Below the pieces are notes generated by a model that worked only from the letters and a program-made list of their open reading frames with translations, was not told where the DNA came from and made no database searches. This document shows, one piece after another, positions 16,166-25,256 of a DNA stretch of 64,000 bases. The DNA lies in the NCBI RefSeq assembly GCF_016598535.1, contig NZ_CP066779.1:2480001-2544000 (forward strand), in the 5' to 3' direction. The first letter of the stretch is position 1. Each line of letters opens with the position of its first letter. This DNA comes from Rhodococcus sp. P-2 (GTDB taxonomy: Bacteria; Actinomycetota; Actinomycetes; Mycobacteriales; Mycobacteriaceae). Both the position numbers and the translations under genes were made by a program.

Positions 16166-16885
16166 ATGCTGCATCTACCGCCGAGGTACCAGCGGCCGAC
16201 TGGCGTCAACGCCCCGGCCGATTTCGCGGACTACAAGACGACTTCCCTTCGCCACCCGAAGCAACCGCTGAAGCTGCTCCCCCAGCGGCTCACGGAGCTC
16301 ACCGGACCGGTGTTCGGCGAAGATCGCGTCGGCGCCGGCGAAAACGACCTGACCATTGCCAACGGCGGCGAAGCACAGGGACAGCGCATCGTTGTCCACG
16401 GCCGCGTACTCGACGGCGACGGAAAGCCGGTCCCCCACACCCTGCTCGAGGTCTGGCAGGCCAACGCCGGTGGGCGCTACCGCCACACCGGGGACAACTG
16501 GCCCGCGCCGCTGGACCCGTTCTTCAACGGCCTGGGTCGCTGCGTCACCGACGCGAACGGCCACTACAGCTTCACCACGATCAAGCCTGGCGCCTACCCG
16601 TGGATGAACCACGACAACGCCTGGCGACCGGCACACATCCATTTCTCGCTGTTCGGCACGGCCTTCACGCAGCGCCTCGTGACACAGATGTACTTCCCCG
16701 AAGATCCGATGTTCTTTCAGGACCCGATCTACAACTCAGTGCCCGAAGAGGCCCGCCATCGCATGGTCAGCGTCTTCGACTACGACGCTACAGTCCCCAA
16801 CTGGGCTCTCGGGTTCCGCTTCGACATCGTCCTGCGTGGCCGTGATGCCTCCGTATTCGAGAACGAGGAAGACCACGATGACTGA
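16166..16885 (+). CDS. pcaH: Protocatechuate 3,4-dioxygenase, beta subunit
   Basis: A 239-residue non-heme Fe(III) intradiol dioxygenase subunit. The iron ligands are recognisable: Tyr in RYRHTGDNW, Tyr in GAYPWMNHDN, and both His of RPAHIHFSLFG (about residues 155-160). With PcaG it opens protocatechuate to 3-carboxy-cis,cis-muconate. The ATG at 16166 (MLHLPPRYQRP) was chosen because family members start with this segment. The upstream in-frame extension lies over the operator region. It overlaps pcaG by 8 bp. Confidence 0.95.
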   Translation: MLHLPPRYQRPTGVNAPADFADYKTTSLRHPKQPLKLLPQRLTELTGPVFGEDRVGAGENDLTIANGGEAQGQRIVVHGRVLDGDGKPVPHTLLEVWQANAGGRYRHTGDNWPAPLDPFFNGLGRCVTDANGHYSFTTIKPGAYPWMNHDNAWRPAHIHFSLFGTAFTQRLVTQMYFPEDPMFFQDPIYNSVPEEARHRMVSVFDYDATVPNWALGFRFDIVLRGRDASVFENEEDHDD

Positions 16886-17519
16886 TCACACCGCGAAGCC
16901 CGCACCCACTTATCCGGTCGTCCCCGGCGACTTCACCACTGCCCCCTTCGGTGTCACGCCCTCCCAGACCGTCGGACCGTACTGGCACATCGGCCTCCCC
17001 TGGACGGACGGCCCCGACGCCGCCCCCGCCGATGCCCCCGGACGAATCACGCTGGCCATCACGGTGATCGACGGCGCCCGCACACCCGTCGCCGACGCGA
17101 TGATCGAAACGTGGCAGGCCGATACGCTCGGACGCTTCAACCATCCGGACGATCCCCGCGGCGCAGTAGAGCTCACTCCCGCCGGTTTCCGCGGATTCGC
17201 CCGCAGCGCAGCGGATCCCACGGGCACAGCTCTCGTCCACACAGTCAAGCCCGGTGCGCTCCCCACCGAAGCTGACGTGAACGAGGCGCCACACGTCGAC
17301 GTGTCGGTATTTGCTCGCGGCATGCTCGACCGCCTGGTCACCCGCTTGTACTTCCCCGAAGACGCCGACGCACACGCAACAGATCCGGTGCTGTCCTCAC
17401 TGAGCGAAACCGAACGCGCGAAGTTGGTTGCAACCAAGGTCGACGGTGGGTACTCCTGGACGGTCTATGTTCAGGACGAGGACGCGAACGGCGTCGAGAC
17501 GCCCTTCTTCGAGCTGTAA
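16878..17519 (+). CDS. pcaG: Protocatechuate 3,4-dioxygenase, alpha subunit
   Basis: A 213-residue partner of PcaH. It has the intradiol dioxygenase beta-sandwich fold (TPSQTVGPYWHIGLPW near the N-terminus, IETWQADTLGRFNHPDD at about 75-92, PHVDVSVFARGMLDRLVTRL at about 140-160). As in other alpha subunits, the iron ligands are absent (HVDV instead of HIHF), so the catalytic iron is in PcaH. The start ATG at 16878 overlaps the pcaH stop (8 bp), with GAGGAAGACC as ribosome binding region inside pcaH. The stop is followed by GAGGAG, which serves pcaB. Confidence 0.95.
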   Translation: MTDHTAKPAPTYPVVPGDFTTAPFGVTPSQTVGPYWHIGLPWTDGPDAAPADAPGRITLAITVIDGARTPVADAMIETWQADTLGRFNHPDDPRGAVELTPAGFRGFARSAADPTGTALVHTVKPGALPTEADVNEAPHVDVSVFARGMLDRLVTRLYFPEDADAHATDPVLSSLSETERAKLVATKVDGGYSWTVYVQDEDANGVETPFFEL

Positions 17520-17530
17520 GAGGAGTACAC

Positions 17531-18859
17531 ATGCCCACTCGCGGCGCACTGTTCGACCCGGTGTTCGGGGCCACCCGAGTATCGGAGCACCTGTCCGACC
17601 AGGCGTGGGTCACCGCGTTGCTCGACGTGGAGGCCGCACTGAGTTGTGCCATGGCCACAGTCGGATTGGCAGACGGGGAACATTGCGCCGCGGTGGCGGC
17701 TGCTGCAGCTGAACTCTCACAACCGGGCGGCCTGGACATCGTGGCGCTCGGCCGCGCGTCGGCCGCCGGCGGAAATCCCGTCATCCCACTGGTGAAGATG
17801 CTGCGTGAAAGGGTCGGACAGGAAGGTGTGCCTGCCTCCGTGGTGCACCCGGGCGCCACCAGCCAGGACATCATGGACTGTGCGCTGATGCTGTTGACGC
17901 GACGCGCAGGCGCGGTGGTTCTGGCCGATCTGACCCGCGCCGCCGATTCCGCCGCCCACCTCGCTCGCATCCATCGCGCCACTCCGATGGTCGCCAGAAC
18001 CCTGGGCCAACAAGCACTTCCGACCACCTTCGGGCTACTGGCCTCGAGTTGGTTCACCGCACTCGACGCCGCGGCAATCCGCCTCGAGATCGTGCTGTCC
18101 ACGTTACCGGTTCAATTCGGCGGAGCCGCGGGAACACTCGCTGCTCTGTATCCCGACGGGCTCAGGATCGCCGACGCGCTGGCCGACGAACTCGGCCTGG
18201 CCAGGCAGGTCACTCCGTGGCACACCGACCGCGTGACCATCGCAGAACTCGCGACCACACTCGGTATCGTCGCCGGCGCCGTTTCCAAACCAGCCACCGA
18301 CATCACCGTCATGGCGTCCACCGAGCTGTCCGAGGTCGCCGAGAGCGCTCCGGGCGGCTCATCGGCCATGCCCCACAAGCAGAATCCGGTTGCCGCGATC
18401 ACCGCCCGCGCAGCAGCGCGACGCACTCCCGCACTGGTGGCCACAGCTCTGTCGAACATGGATCACGAATTCGCTCGCGCTGCAGGCCCCTGGCACGCCG
18501 AGTGGGAAACAGTCACCGATCTCCTGCGCCTGGCCGGCGGAGCGGCGCACCAGCTTTCCGTCAGCCTCACCGGTCTGCACGTACACACCGAGTCGATGGC
18601 TCGCAATCTCGACATCACCGGTGGCCTGATTCTTGCCGAGCGTGTCACCAAGGCTCTGTCCGCACACACTGATCGAGCGCGCGACATCGTCACCGCGGCA
18701 GCCACTTCCGGGGTCGGACTGGATCGAGATCCCGCTGTCGCAGAACACCTGAGCGAAACCGAGATCGCCGAATTGCTCGACCCCGCACACTATCTGGGCC
18801 ACGCCACCGATCTGGTCGACCGCGCCCTCGCCGAACGCCCTACAGGAGGATCTCGATGA
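17531..18859 (+). CDS. pcaB: 3-carboxy-cis,cis-muconate cycloisomerase
   Basis: A 442-residue member of the fumarase/aspartase superfamily. It has the signature GSSAMPHKQNPV (about 276-287), the conserved HPGATSQDIMD segment (about 108-118), and LGQQALPTTFG (about 156). It lactonises 3-carboxymuconate to 4-carboxymuconolactone. It is preceded by AAGAGGAG 7 nt upstream and overlaps the next gene as ATGA. Length agrees with other actinobacterial PcaB proteins, including the C-terminal extension. Confidence 0.95.
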   Translation: MPTRGALFDPVFGATRVSEHLSDQAWVTALLDVEAALSCAMATVGLADGEHCAAVAAAAAELSQPGGLDIVALGRASAAGGNPVIPLVKMLRERVGQEGVPASVVHPGATSQDIMDCALMLLTRRAGAVVLADLTRAADSAAHLARIHRATPMVARTLGQQALPTTFGLLASSWFTALDAAAIRLEIVLSTLPVQFGGAAGTLAALYPDGLRIADALADELGLARQVTPWHTDRVTIAELATTLGIVAGAVSKPATDITVMASTELSEVAESAPGGSSAMPHKQNPVAAITARAAARRTPALVATALSNMDHEFARAAGPWHAEWETVTDLLRLAGGAAHQLSVSLTGLHVHTESMARNLDITGGLILAERVTKALSAHTDRARDIVTAAATSGVGLDRDPAVAEHLSETEIAELLDPAHYLGHATDLVDRALAERPTGGSR

Positions 18860-20037
18860 GCGTCGCGCTCAACTTTCAACAGACCGGCAATCCTGATGCT
18901 CCCGCAGTGGTTCTCCTGGGGTCACTCGGATCCGATCTGTCCATGTGGCAGCCGCAGATTCACGCGCTGTCGAATCGCTACCGCGTCATCGCCGTCGACC
19001 ATCGCGGCCACGGCAAGTCACCGGTTCCCGCCGGCCCCTATTCCATTGCCGATCTCGGCGGCGATGTCATCGCTCTCCTCGATTCGCTCGAACTCGAGTC
19101 CGTACATCTGGTCGGGCTCTCCCTCGGCGGCGCTGTCAGCCAGTGGATCGCCGCGCACCACCCCACTCGCGTCGAGACCTTGACCTTGATGTGCACGTCC
19201 TCGCAGTTCGCCCCGGCTCAGCCGTGGATCGAGCGTGCGCAGGCTGTCCGTGCGGACGGTATTGCATCCATCGCGGCCGCCGTGGTCGGACGCTGGTTCA
19301 CCCCGGGACTGGCCGACAACGATCCGGAACTTGTCGCCCGCCACGTCGCGATGGTCGAAGCCACACCCGACGAGGGCTATGCCGCCTGCTGCGAGGCACT
19401 TTCGGTGTGGGACGGCCGCGCCGACCTGGCCCGCATCGTCGCTCCGACGCTCCTCGTCGCGGGTGAGCAGGATCCGTCCACACCTCCGGCGACGCTGAGC
19501 GCGATCGCCGAGGGTATCGCCGATGCGGTACTACACGTCGTTGATCCCGGCGCACACCTGGCCAACGTCGAACAGGCCGGGCGCGTCACCAAACTGCTTG
19601 CAACGCATATTGCCTCGCACATATCTGCGCTCGCCCAACGGAGCGCCGCGGTGTCGGCAGGCATGACCGTACGACGTCAGGTGCTCGGCGACGCCCACGT
19701 CGACCGTTCCATCGCCGGTGCCACCGAGTTCACGGCCCCGTTCCAGGATTTCATCACTCGCACGGCGTGGGGCGACATCTGGTCACGCCCCGGCCTCGAT
19801 CACCACACTCGCCGACTCCTCACTCTCGCGATCCTCACCGCCGTCGGCAACGAACACGAACTCGACATGCATATTCGCGCTGCACTGCGTGCCGGGATCG
19901 ATCCCGACGAACTCGTGGAAGTATTTCTCCATACCGCGGTCTATGCGGGTGTGCCGAACAGCAACTTGGCTTTTGCGCTGGGAAAGCAAGCACTCGCGGA
20001 CCTCTCGGCCGAACCTGAGGAGAACGAGGCAACATGA
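18856..20037 (+). CDS. pcaL: Fused 3-oxoadipate enol-lactone hydrolase / 4-carboxymuconolactone decarboxylase
   Basis: A 393-residue bifunctional enzyme. Residues 1-255 form the alpha/beta-hydrolase PcaD part, with oxyanion loop region LLGSLGSDLSMW, nucleophile in VGLSLGGAV (Ser about 92) and C-terminal His in DPGAHLANVEQ. Residues about 270-385 form the PcaC decarboxylase part (TEFTAPFQDFITRTAWGDIW, VFLHTAVYAGVPNSNLAF). The fusion, first known from Rhodococcus opacus PcaL, carries out two successive steps to 3-oxoadipate. It overlaps pcaB upstream and pcaR downstream by 4 bp each. No break or missing motif was seen. Confidence 0.95.
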   Translation: MSVALNFQQTGNPDAPAVVLLGSLGSDLSMWQPQIHALSNRYRVIAVDHRGHGKSPVPAGPYSIADLGGDVIALLDSLELESVHLVGLSLGGAVSQWIAAHHPTRVETLTLMCTSSQFAPAQPWIERAQAVRADGIASIAAAVVGRWFTPGLADNDPELVARHVAMVEATPDEGYAACCEALSVWDGRADLARIVAPTLLVAGEQDPSTPPATLSAIAEGIADAVLHVVDPGAHLANVEQAGRVTKLLATHIASHISALAQRSAAVSAGMTVRRQVLGDAHVDRSIAGATEFTAPFQDFITRTAWGDIWSRPGLDHHTRRLLTLAILTAVGNEHELDMHIRAALRAGIDPDELVEVFLHTAVYAGVPNSNLAFALGKQALADLSAEPEENEAT

Positions 20038-20858
20038 GTGAGAACAGCAGCGAGCAGTCGCCGGGACCGTCCCCGGACTACGTGCAGTCGCTGGCCCGTG
20101 GGCTTTCCGTCATCAAGGCTTTCGACGGTGAGCACCCGCGTCGCACCCTCAGCGAGGTTGCCAGGCACACCGATCTCACGCGTGCGACTGCTCGCCGCTT
20201 CCTGCTCACACTCGTCGAACTCGAATACGTACGTACGGACGGTTCGGTGTTCTGGTTGACGCCGCGAGTCCTCGAACTCGGCTACAGCTACCTCTCCAGT
20301 CTGTCCCTTCCCGAGATCGCCGGGCCGCATCTGGAAGCCCTGTCCGCCAAGGTCCGTGAATCCACCTCCGTGTCGATCCTCGACGGCGACGACGTCGTGT
20401 ACGTAGCCCGTGTTCCGGTCAGCCGCATCATGACGGTGTCCATCACCATCGGCACACGCTTTCCCGCGTACGCCACGTCCATGGGCAGGGTTCTGCTCGC
20501 CGGCCTGCCGGACGACGCACTGGACGCCTACCTCGCCCGCGTGTCCTTCGCCCGCCTGACCGGCAAGACCATCTCCACCGCCGACGGACTGCGCGCCGAA
20601 CTCGAGAAGATTCGCGCCGACGGGTTCGCGATAGTCGACCAGGAACTCGAAGAAGGTCTGCGCTCGCTCGCCGCACCGATCCGGGACGCAACCGGTGACG
20701 TGGTCGCGGCCGTCAACATCTCCACCCAAGCCGCCCGCTACAGCGCCGAAGCTGTTCGCGGTGAACTGGTTCCGGCCGCAGTCGCCACCGCGGACGCCAT
20801 CTCCGTCGATCTCGGACGTACTCAGTCGTCCAACAATCACTCGGCAGCTACTCGCTGA
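20034..20858 (+). CDS. pcaR: IclR-family regulator of the pca genes
   Basis: A 274-residue regulator. The winged HTH is N-terminal (about 18-80; VQSLARGLSVIKAFDGEHP, EVARHTDLTRATARRFLL) and the IclR effector domain is C-terminal (about 95-265; VVYVARVPVSRIMTVSITIG, AYATSMGRVLLAGLP, AAVNISTQAARYS). Sequence pattern and position inside the pca operon match PcaR/PcaU/PobR proteins. It probably acts on the pcaI-pcaH divergent promoter with 3-oxoadipate or protocatechuate as effector (inference). Encoding it within the operon makes expression autogenous. It overlaps pcaL by 4 bp. Confidence 0.92.
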   Translation: MSENSSEQSPGPSPDYVQSLARGLSVIKAFDGEHPRRTLSEVARHTDLTRATARRFLLTLVELEYVRTDGSVFWLTPRVLELGYSYLSSLSLPEIAGPHLEALSAKVRESTSVSILDGDDVVYVARVPVSRIMTVSITIGTRFPAYATSMGRVLLAGLPDDALDAYLARVSFARLTGKTISTADGLRAELEKIRADGFAIVDQELEEGLRSLAAPIRDATGDVVAAVNISTQAARYSAEAVRGELVPAAVATADAISVDLGRTQSSNNHSAATR

Positions 20859-20882
20859 CCGGGCATACCCAAGGAAGAACCA

Positions 20883-22094
20883 ATGCCTGACGTTGTCATC
20901 TGTGAGCCCCTCCGCACCCCTGTCGGCCGCTTCGGCGGGGTATTCCGTGACGTCGCTCCGGAAGATCTCGCCTCGACGCTGATCACCGAACTCGTCACGC
21001 GTACCGGCATTTCCGGCGCAGAGATCGACGATGTCATTCTCGGCCAGGCTTCGCCGAACGGTGAGGCTCCGGCGATCGGACGCATCGCGGCGCTGAACGC
21101 CGGTCTGGGTGTCGACGTTCCCGGCATGCAGGTGGATCGCCGGTGCGGGTCGGGATTGCAGGCAATCATCCAGGCCGTCATGCAGGTTCAGTCCGGTGGC
21201 AGTGACCTGGTCCTCGCGGGCGGTGCCGAGTCGATGAGCCAAGCCGAGTTCTACGCAACCGGAATGCGTTGGGGCGTCAAGGGTGAGGGTGTTGCGCTCA
21301 GCGATCGTCTCGCTCGTGCCCGCGTCACAGCCGGTGGACGCGAATTCCCGGTTCCCGGCGGAATGATCGAAACGGCAGAGAACCTGCGTGCCGAGTTCTC
21401 CATCAGCCGAGAGGATCAGGACGCACTCGCGGTGCAGTCGCATCAGCGTGCAGTCGCCGCCCAGAAGAACGGCGTCTTCGCCGAGGAAATCGTTCCGGTA
21501 TCCGTTCCGCAGCGCAAGGGTGAGGCCCTGATCGTCGACACCGACGAGCATCCGCGGGCCGACACCTCGATGGAATCGCTTGCGCGCCTTCGTCCCATGC
21601 GCGCAAAGATCGACCCCGACTCCACCGTGACCGCAGGTAATGCCAGCGGCCAGAACGACGGCGCAGCACTGGCGATCGTCACCACCGCAGACAAGGCCCG
21701 CGCACTCGGACTGCGCCCCCTCGCGCGCTTGGCAAGTTGGAGTGTCGCGGGCGTTCCCCCGCGCACCATGGGCATCGGTCCCGTCCCGGCGTCGGAGAAG
21801 GCACTCGGCCGCCTCGGATTGACCCTGGCGGACATGGATGTCATCGAACTCAACGAAGCCTTCGCGGCACAAGCACTCGCAGTCCTGCAGAGTTGGAAGC
21901 TCGAGGCCGACGACCCACGCATCAACCCCAACGGCTCCGGCATCTCCCTCGGCCATCCGGTCGGCGCCACGGGTGGACGAATCCTGGCCACCCTGTTGCG
22001 CGAGATGGACCGTCGCGAAGCGCGTTACGGCCTCGAGACGATGTGCATCGGCGGCGGGCAGGGCCTGGCTGCGGTCTTCGAGCGCCTGTCCTGA
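20883..22094 (+). CDS. pcaF: 3-oxoadipyl-CoA thiolase
   Basis: A 403-residue thiolase. The acyl-binding Cys is in VDRRCGSGLQAI (about residue 89), with NEAFAAQAL (about 325), the catalytic His in ISLGHPVGATGG (about 360) and the second Cys in MCIGGGQGLA (about 391). It cleaves 3-oxoadipyl-CoA to succinyl-CoA and acetyl-CoA, completing the pathway. It lies 24 bp after pcaR with AAGGAAGAA upstream of the ATG. Residues 130-145 (AEFYATGMRWG) resemble PcaF-type rather than general FadA thiolases. Confidence 0.94.
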   Translation: MPDVVICEPLRTPVGRFGGVFRDVAPEDLASTLITELVTRTGISGAEIDDVILGQASPNGEAPAIGRIAALNAGLGVDVPGMQVDRRCGSGLQAIIQAVMQVQSGGSDLVLAGGAESMSQAEFYATGMRWGVKGEGVALSDRLARARVTAGGREFPVPGGMIETAENLRAEFSISREDQDALAVQSHQRAVAAQKNGVFAEEIVPVSVPQRKGEALIVDTDEHPRADTSMESLARLRPMRAKIDPDSTVTAGNASGQNDGAALAIVTTADKARALGLRPLARLASWSVAGVPPRTMGIGPVPASEKALGRLGLTLADMDVIELNEAFAAQALAVLQSWKLEADDPRINPNGSGISLGHPVGATGGRILATLLREMDRREARYGLETMCIGGGQGLAAVFERLS

Positions 22095-22634
22095 TCAAGC
22101 TCCGACGTGCGCGACGCCGGGGTCACCGAGTTCGCCGCGTAGACCGTCGAGAAAGACACGCAACAGTTCGGTCAGTTCGGCCTGCTGCTGCTCGGTGAGA
22201 ATCGACGTCAGTTCGGCTTCACGGCCGAGGACTCGGTCCACCAGTTGCTCCACCAGCTCGTGACCGGCGGCAGTGAGTGTCACGAGAACGATTCGTGAGC
22301 CCTCGGATGCAGACCTCTCCACCAGACCTGCGTTCTCCGCGCGCGCGAGTCGCTGTGAGATCGCACCGGCCGTGACTCCGGTCTGCTCGGTGATCTGGCG
22401 AGTCGTCAACTGATACGGCTCGCCGGATCGCCGCAGGACACTGAGCAGGTCCAGAGTCGCGGTGTCCGCACCGGCCGAGGCGAGTACCCGTCGGCGATCC
22501 TCACCGAGCAGCTTGGCGCACATCCACAGCCTGGTCACGATGCCGATACCCTCTACCGGCGTGCCCGGCCTTTCGCGAAGCCAGGCCAACGCGACCGCGT
22601 CCACCGCGTCGTCCGGGTTGTAGTCGCCCACCAC
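22095..22634 (-). CDS. MarR-family regulator
   Basis: A 179-residue winged-helix protein. The HTH is central (about 70-130; LTTRQITEQTGVTAGAISQR, LARAENAGLVER, and the wing SEGSRIVLVTLTAAG). N- and C-terminal helices form the dimer interface. Its stop abuts the pcaF stop. It is divergent from an SDR gene with nested palindromes in the 69-bp gap, so it likely represses that gene and itself. The effector is unknown, plausibly an aromatic acid given the neighbours. Confidence 0.85.
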   Translation of the reverse strand: MVGDYNPDDAVDAVALAWLRERPGTPVEGIGIVTRLWMCAKLLGEDRRRVLASAGADTATLDLLSVLRRSGEPYQLTTRQITEQTGVTAGAISQRLARAENAGLVERSASEGSRIVLVTLTAAGHELVEQLVDRVLGREAELTSILTEQQQAELTELLRVFLDGLRGELGDPGVAHVGA

Positions 22635-22643
22635 TGCACACCT

Positions 22644-22685
22644 CGTTTAGCTCTAAATGATACGTTCTTCGTATAGGTCTAAACG
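22644..22685. promoter_or_regulatory. Nested inverted repeats in the MarR-SDR promoter region
   Basis: The outer repeat is CGTTTAG (22644-22650) / CTAAACG (22679-22685). The inner repeat is ATACG-TTCTT-CGTAT (22659-22673). The whole segment is A/T-rich against its surroundings and lies 10 bp upstream of the MarR start. It is a likely MarR operator covering both divergent promoters. Confidence 0.6.
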
Positions 22686-22703
22686 TAGCTCACGGAGGTA
22701 GGC

Positions 22704-23429
22704 ATGACACGCACAGTTCTGGTAACCGGCGGCGGAACAGGGATCGGGCGCGCAGTTGCAGCAGCGTTCGCCCGAGACGGAGACACAGTTTTCGTCACCG
22801 GCCGACGCACGGAAACACTCGAAAAGACCGCGGAGGAGTTGGGCGACGCTGTTCACGCCTTGACGTGTGACAACTCCGACCCGAAAGACCTGAAGCGGTT
22901 GCAGGATTCGCTTCCGGGAACCATCGACGTCGTGGTGCACTGCGCCGGCGGTAACACGGACTTCGATCGCGAAGCGCCGTCAGATCTGGAATCCCTGGCC
23001 GCCGGGTGGCGTGCCAATCTGGACTCCAACCTCATCTCCGCGGTGTTGACCACAGCCGCAATTCGAGATCGAATCCCCAGTGGCGGTGCCGTCATCACCA
23101 TCGGATCGATTGCCGCCGACAAGGGCGCGGGAGCGTACGGCGCTGCCAAAGCGGCAGTTGCGACGTGGAATGTCGATCTGGCCGCCGAACTGGGCCCCGA
23201 AGGCATCACGGCGAACATCGTCTCCCCCGGTTACATCGCCGACACGGAGTTCTTCCGAGACTTTCTGACGGACGAGCGTCGCGCGATGCTGATCGAATCC
23301 ACCAGCACCAAGCGCGCCGGAACGCCGGACGACATCGCGTCGGCCGTCCACTTCTTGGCCTCACCTGGCGCCCGGCAGATCACCGGCCAGGTATTGGCAG
23401 TCAACGGCGGTGAGAGAACCAGTCGCTGA
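22704..23429 (+). CDS. Short-chain dehydrogenase/reductase
   Basis: A 241-residue cytoplasmic oxidoreductase. The NAD(P)-binding motif TGGGTGIGRAV is at the N-terminus (about 8-18), and GRR after beta-2 suggests NADP preference. HCAGGNTD corresponds to the NNAG motif, with Ser in VITIGSIAADKGAGAYGAAK and catalytic Tyr/Lys YGAAK (about 149-153). SPGYIADTEF follows, and the C-terminal LAVNGGERTSR is typical. Substrate is unknown. Control by the divergent MarR is inferred. The ATG follows GGAGGTAGGC. Confidence 0.88.
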   Translation: MTRTVLVTGGGTGIGRAVAAAFARDGDTVFVTGRRTETLEKTAEELGDAVHALTCDNSDPKDLKRLQDSLPGTIDVVVHCAGGNTDFDREAPSDLESLAAGWRANLDSNLISAVLTTAAIRDRIPSGGAVITIGSIAADKGAGAYGAAKAAVATWNVDLAAELGPEGITANIVSPGYIADTEFFRDFLTDERRAMLIESTSTKRAGTPDDIASAVHFLASPGARQITGQVLAVNGGERTSR

Positions 23430-24149
23430 TCATGCCAGGTGGCGCTCGAAGAACGAGTCGATTCGCTTCCAGGCATCCTGCGCTGCAACAGGATCGGGAC
23501 CGATTCCGACGATGCGCTCCAACGGACGAAGCACCTTGGGTCCGGCCTCCGCGTCGTTGAGGAACGCGTGGCCGGCGGTGGGGTACTCCTTGACGTCGTT
23601 CTCGATACCGGCATTGTCGAGCGCCGTCTCCAGTTTCGCTGCCGCGCCCCGGAGCGAAAAGTCCTTGCCTCCGAAACTCCCGACGATCGGGCACGCATCC
23701 ACCACGGCCTCATCGAGTTTGCGTGGAAGCTGACCGTAATTGACCGATGCAGCATCGAAATCTCCGGCGCTGACCATCGCGAAGCCGCCGCCCATACAGA
23801 ATCCGATGACACCGATCTTTCCCGTGCAGTCCGGGGATTCCACCAACCAGCTGCGAGCGACTTCGATGTCGGTGAACGCCTTGCCGTGGCCTCGAAGCAT
23901 CGACGTCATGGTGGGCACGAGGCACCGCTTCGCCCCGCCCGCGCTGTAGAGGTCGACGGCAAGCGTCAGGAATCCCGCAGCGGCCAGCCGCTTGGCTTGA
24001 CGCTGCATCACCTCCTCGAGCCCGAAAGCCTCGTGAATCATCACTACCCCCGGCCACGGGCCGGGGGTAGTGGGGATTTCGAGTATCGCTCGCAGCGGTT
24101 GTGATCCGCCGACTACTGCGGCGCGGCCCGTCAGATCTATGTCCACCAT
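23430..24149 (-). CDS. Dienelactone hydrolase family protein
   Basis: A 239-residue alpha/beta hydrolase. It has the dienelactone hydrolase pattern: VVMIHEAFGLEEVMQRQAKRL (first 20 shown in part), IGFCMGGGFA with nucleophilic Cys (about residue 119), Asp in SFGGKDFSLRG (about 171) and His in YPTAGHAFLND (about 203). The C-H-D triad is complete. Family members hydrolyse dienelactones in chlorocatechol breakdown or other small esters. It stands alone, convergent with the SDR gene (stops adjacent), 46 bp from the next leftward gene. A role in aromatic degradation is plausible only by location. Confidence 0.88.
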   Translation of the reverse strand: MVDIDLTGRAAVVGGSQPLRAILEIPTTPGPWPGVVMIHEAFGLEEVMQRQAKRLAAAGFLTLAVDLYSAGGAKRCLVPTMTSMLRGHGKAFTDIEVARSWLVESPDCTGKIGVIGFCMGGGFAMVSAGDFDAASVNYGQLPRKLDEAVVDACPIVGSFGGKDFSLRGAAAKLETALDNAGIENDVKEYPTAGHAFLNDAEAGPKVLRPLERIVGIGPDPVAAQDAWKRIDSFFERHLA

Positions 24150-24195
24150 GTCTCGATGCTAGGCCGACACGGCGTCCACAGGCTCGCAAGCGAGG

Positions 24196-25203
24196 TCAGG
24201 GAAGCTGTTTTCCCTGGCCCGCCGCAAGTCCGGACAAGAGCTCGGCGAGCTGCGGCAAGGCGTACGGCGCGCTCAGCGGACCGAAATTGTCGACGAAAGC
24301 ATTCGAGAGCAGAAGTTCCACCGGCGCATAGGCTCGCGCCTTCACCGCGGGGAGGTTCTGGAAAACTGCGAAGTTCTCGAACCTCGTCGTGGCTTCCTGG
24401 TCAGAAGCGAGGCTGAGCAGAATGTCTGCGGGCGCGAGCACCTCCGCCTGTTCCATCGACAGCGCAGTCATCTGCTCGGCGTTGTATCCGCGATAGTTGA
24501 GTCCGAGTTCTCGCAGCAGAACCCCGGGTGCACTGGCATCCCCTTGCACATATAACTGATCGCCGTACATCGAGCCGATCATGATCGCCTTGCCGCCCAG
24601 ACCGTTGAGTGAAGCTGCCGTGTCGGAGATCAGGGCATCGGTCCGGGCGATCGCTGCAGTAGCGGCCTCGTCGACAAAAGCGGCCTGCCCGACCGTGGCA
24701 ACGCCGTCACGCCACGACGTGGTCCAGTCCAGCGCTACGACCGGCGCGATCTGACTGAGCCTCTCGGCTGCCGGTTCGAGATAAGTCTTCATACCGATGA
24801 TGAGGTCCGGCGAGTAACGAGCGATGATTTCCGGATTGATTTCGCCTGTGGTGCCGAAGCTTTCGAGATCGGCTATTCCCGCGGTGCTCTGCCACGGCAG
24901 TGAACCGCGGTCCCACGATCCTGTGTTGCCGTAGGCGACTGGGTGAACGCCGAGCGAGAGCAGGAATTCCAGATCCGTGAAGTCGCTGGCAACAACGATC
25001 CTTTCCGGCTTTCCCGAGATCGTGGTGGTGCCGAGCGCATTGATCACCTCGCGTTGTTCGCCGGCGTCTACGGCATCTGACGTCGTCGAACAACCCGCAA
25101 GGATGGCGGCCGCTGCCGCCGCGCCGACGCCGAAGAACCCACGGCGGCTGAGCTGGTCCACAAGTTCAGCGGTCGTCGGTGATTCGCGAATCGTTCCGTA
25201 CAC
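24196..25203 (-). CDS. Iron-siderophore ABC transporter substrate-binding lipoprotein (FhuD/FecB type)
   Basis: A 335-residue exported receptor. The N-terminus has a Tat-like motif SRRGFFG and then the lipobox LAGC (Cys about 38). Class III binding-protein lobes follow: GKPERIVVASDFTDLEFLLS, PEIIARYSPDLIIGMKTY, APVVALDWTTSW and VFQNLPAVKARAYAPVELL. The GTG at 25203 was chosen because GAAGGAG lies 9 nt upstream and it leaves a normal signal length; the ATG at 25248 would precede that site. No permease or ATPase is adjacent, so it must share a transporter encoded elsewhere. An iron-box-like site lies upstream. Confidence 0.88.
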   Translation of the reverse strand: MYGTIRESPTTAELVDQLSRRGFFGVGAAAAAAILAGCSTTSDAVDAGEQREVINALGTTTISGKPERIVVASDFTDLEFLLSLGVHPVAYGNTGSWDRGSLPWQSTAGIADLESFGTTGEINPEIIARYSPDLIIGMKTYLEPAAERLSQIAPVVALDWTTSWRDGVATVGQAAFVDEAATAAIARTDALISDTAASLNGLGGKAIMIGSMYGDQLYVQGDASAPGVLLRELGLNYRGYNAEQMTALSMEQAEVLAPADILLSLASDQEATTRFENFAVFQNLPAVKARAYAPVELLLSNAFVDNFGPLSAPYALPQLAELLSGLAAGQGKQLP

Positions 25204-25256
25204 GTGTGCACTCTCCTTCTCGGCGTCTGCTGCGCGCGCCGAGGGCACAGCGAATG

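Noticed and set aside
19941-21956. Antisense frame of 671 residues across pcaR and pcaF
   Set aside because: Shadow of two well-supported genes; no conserved motif.
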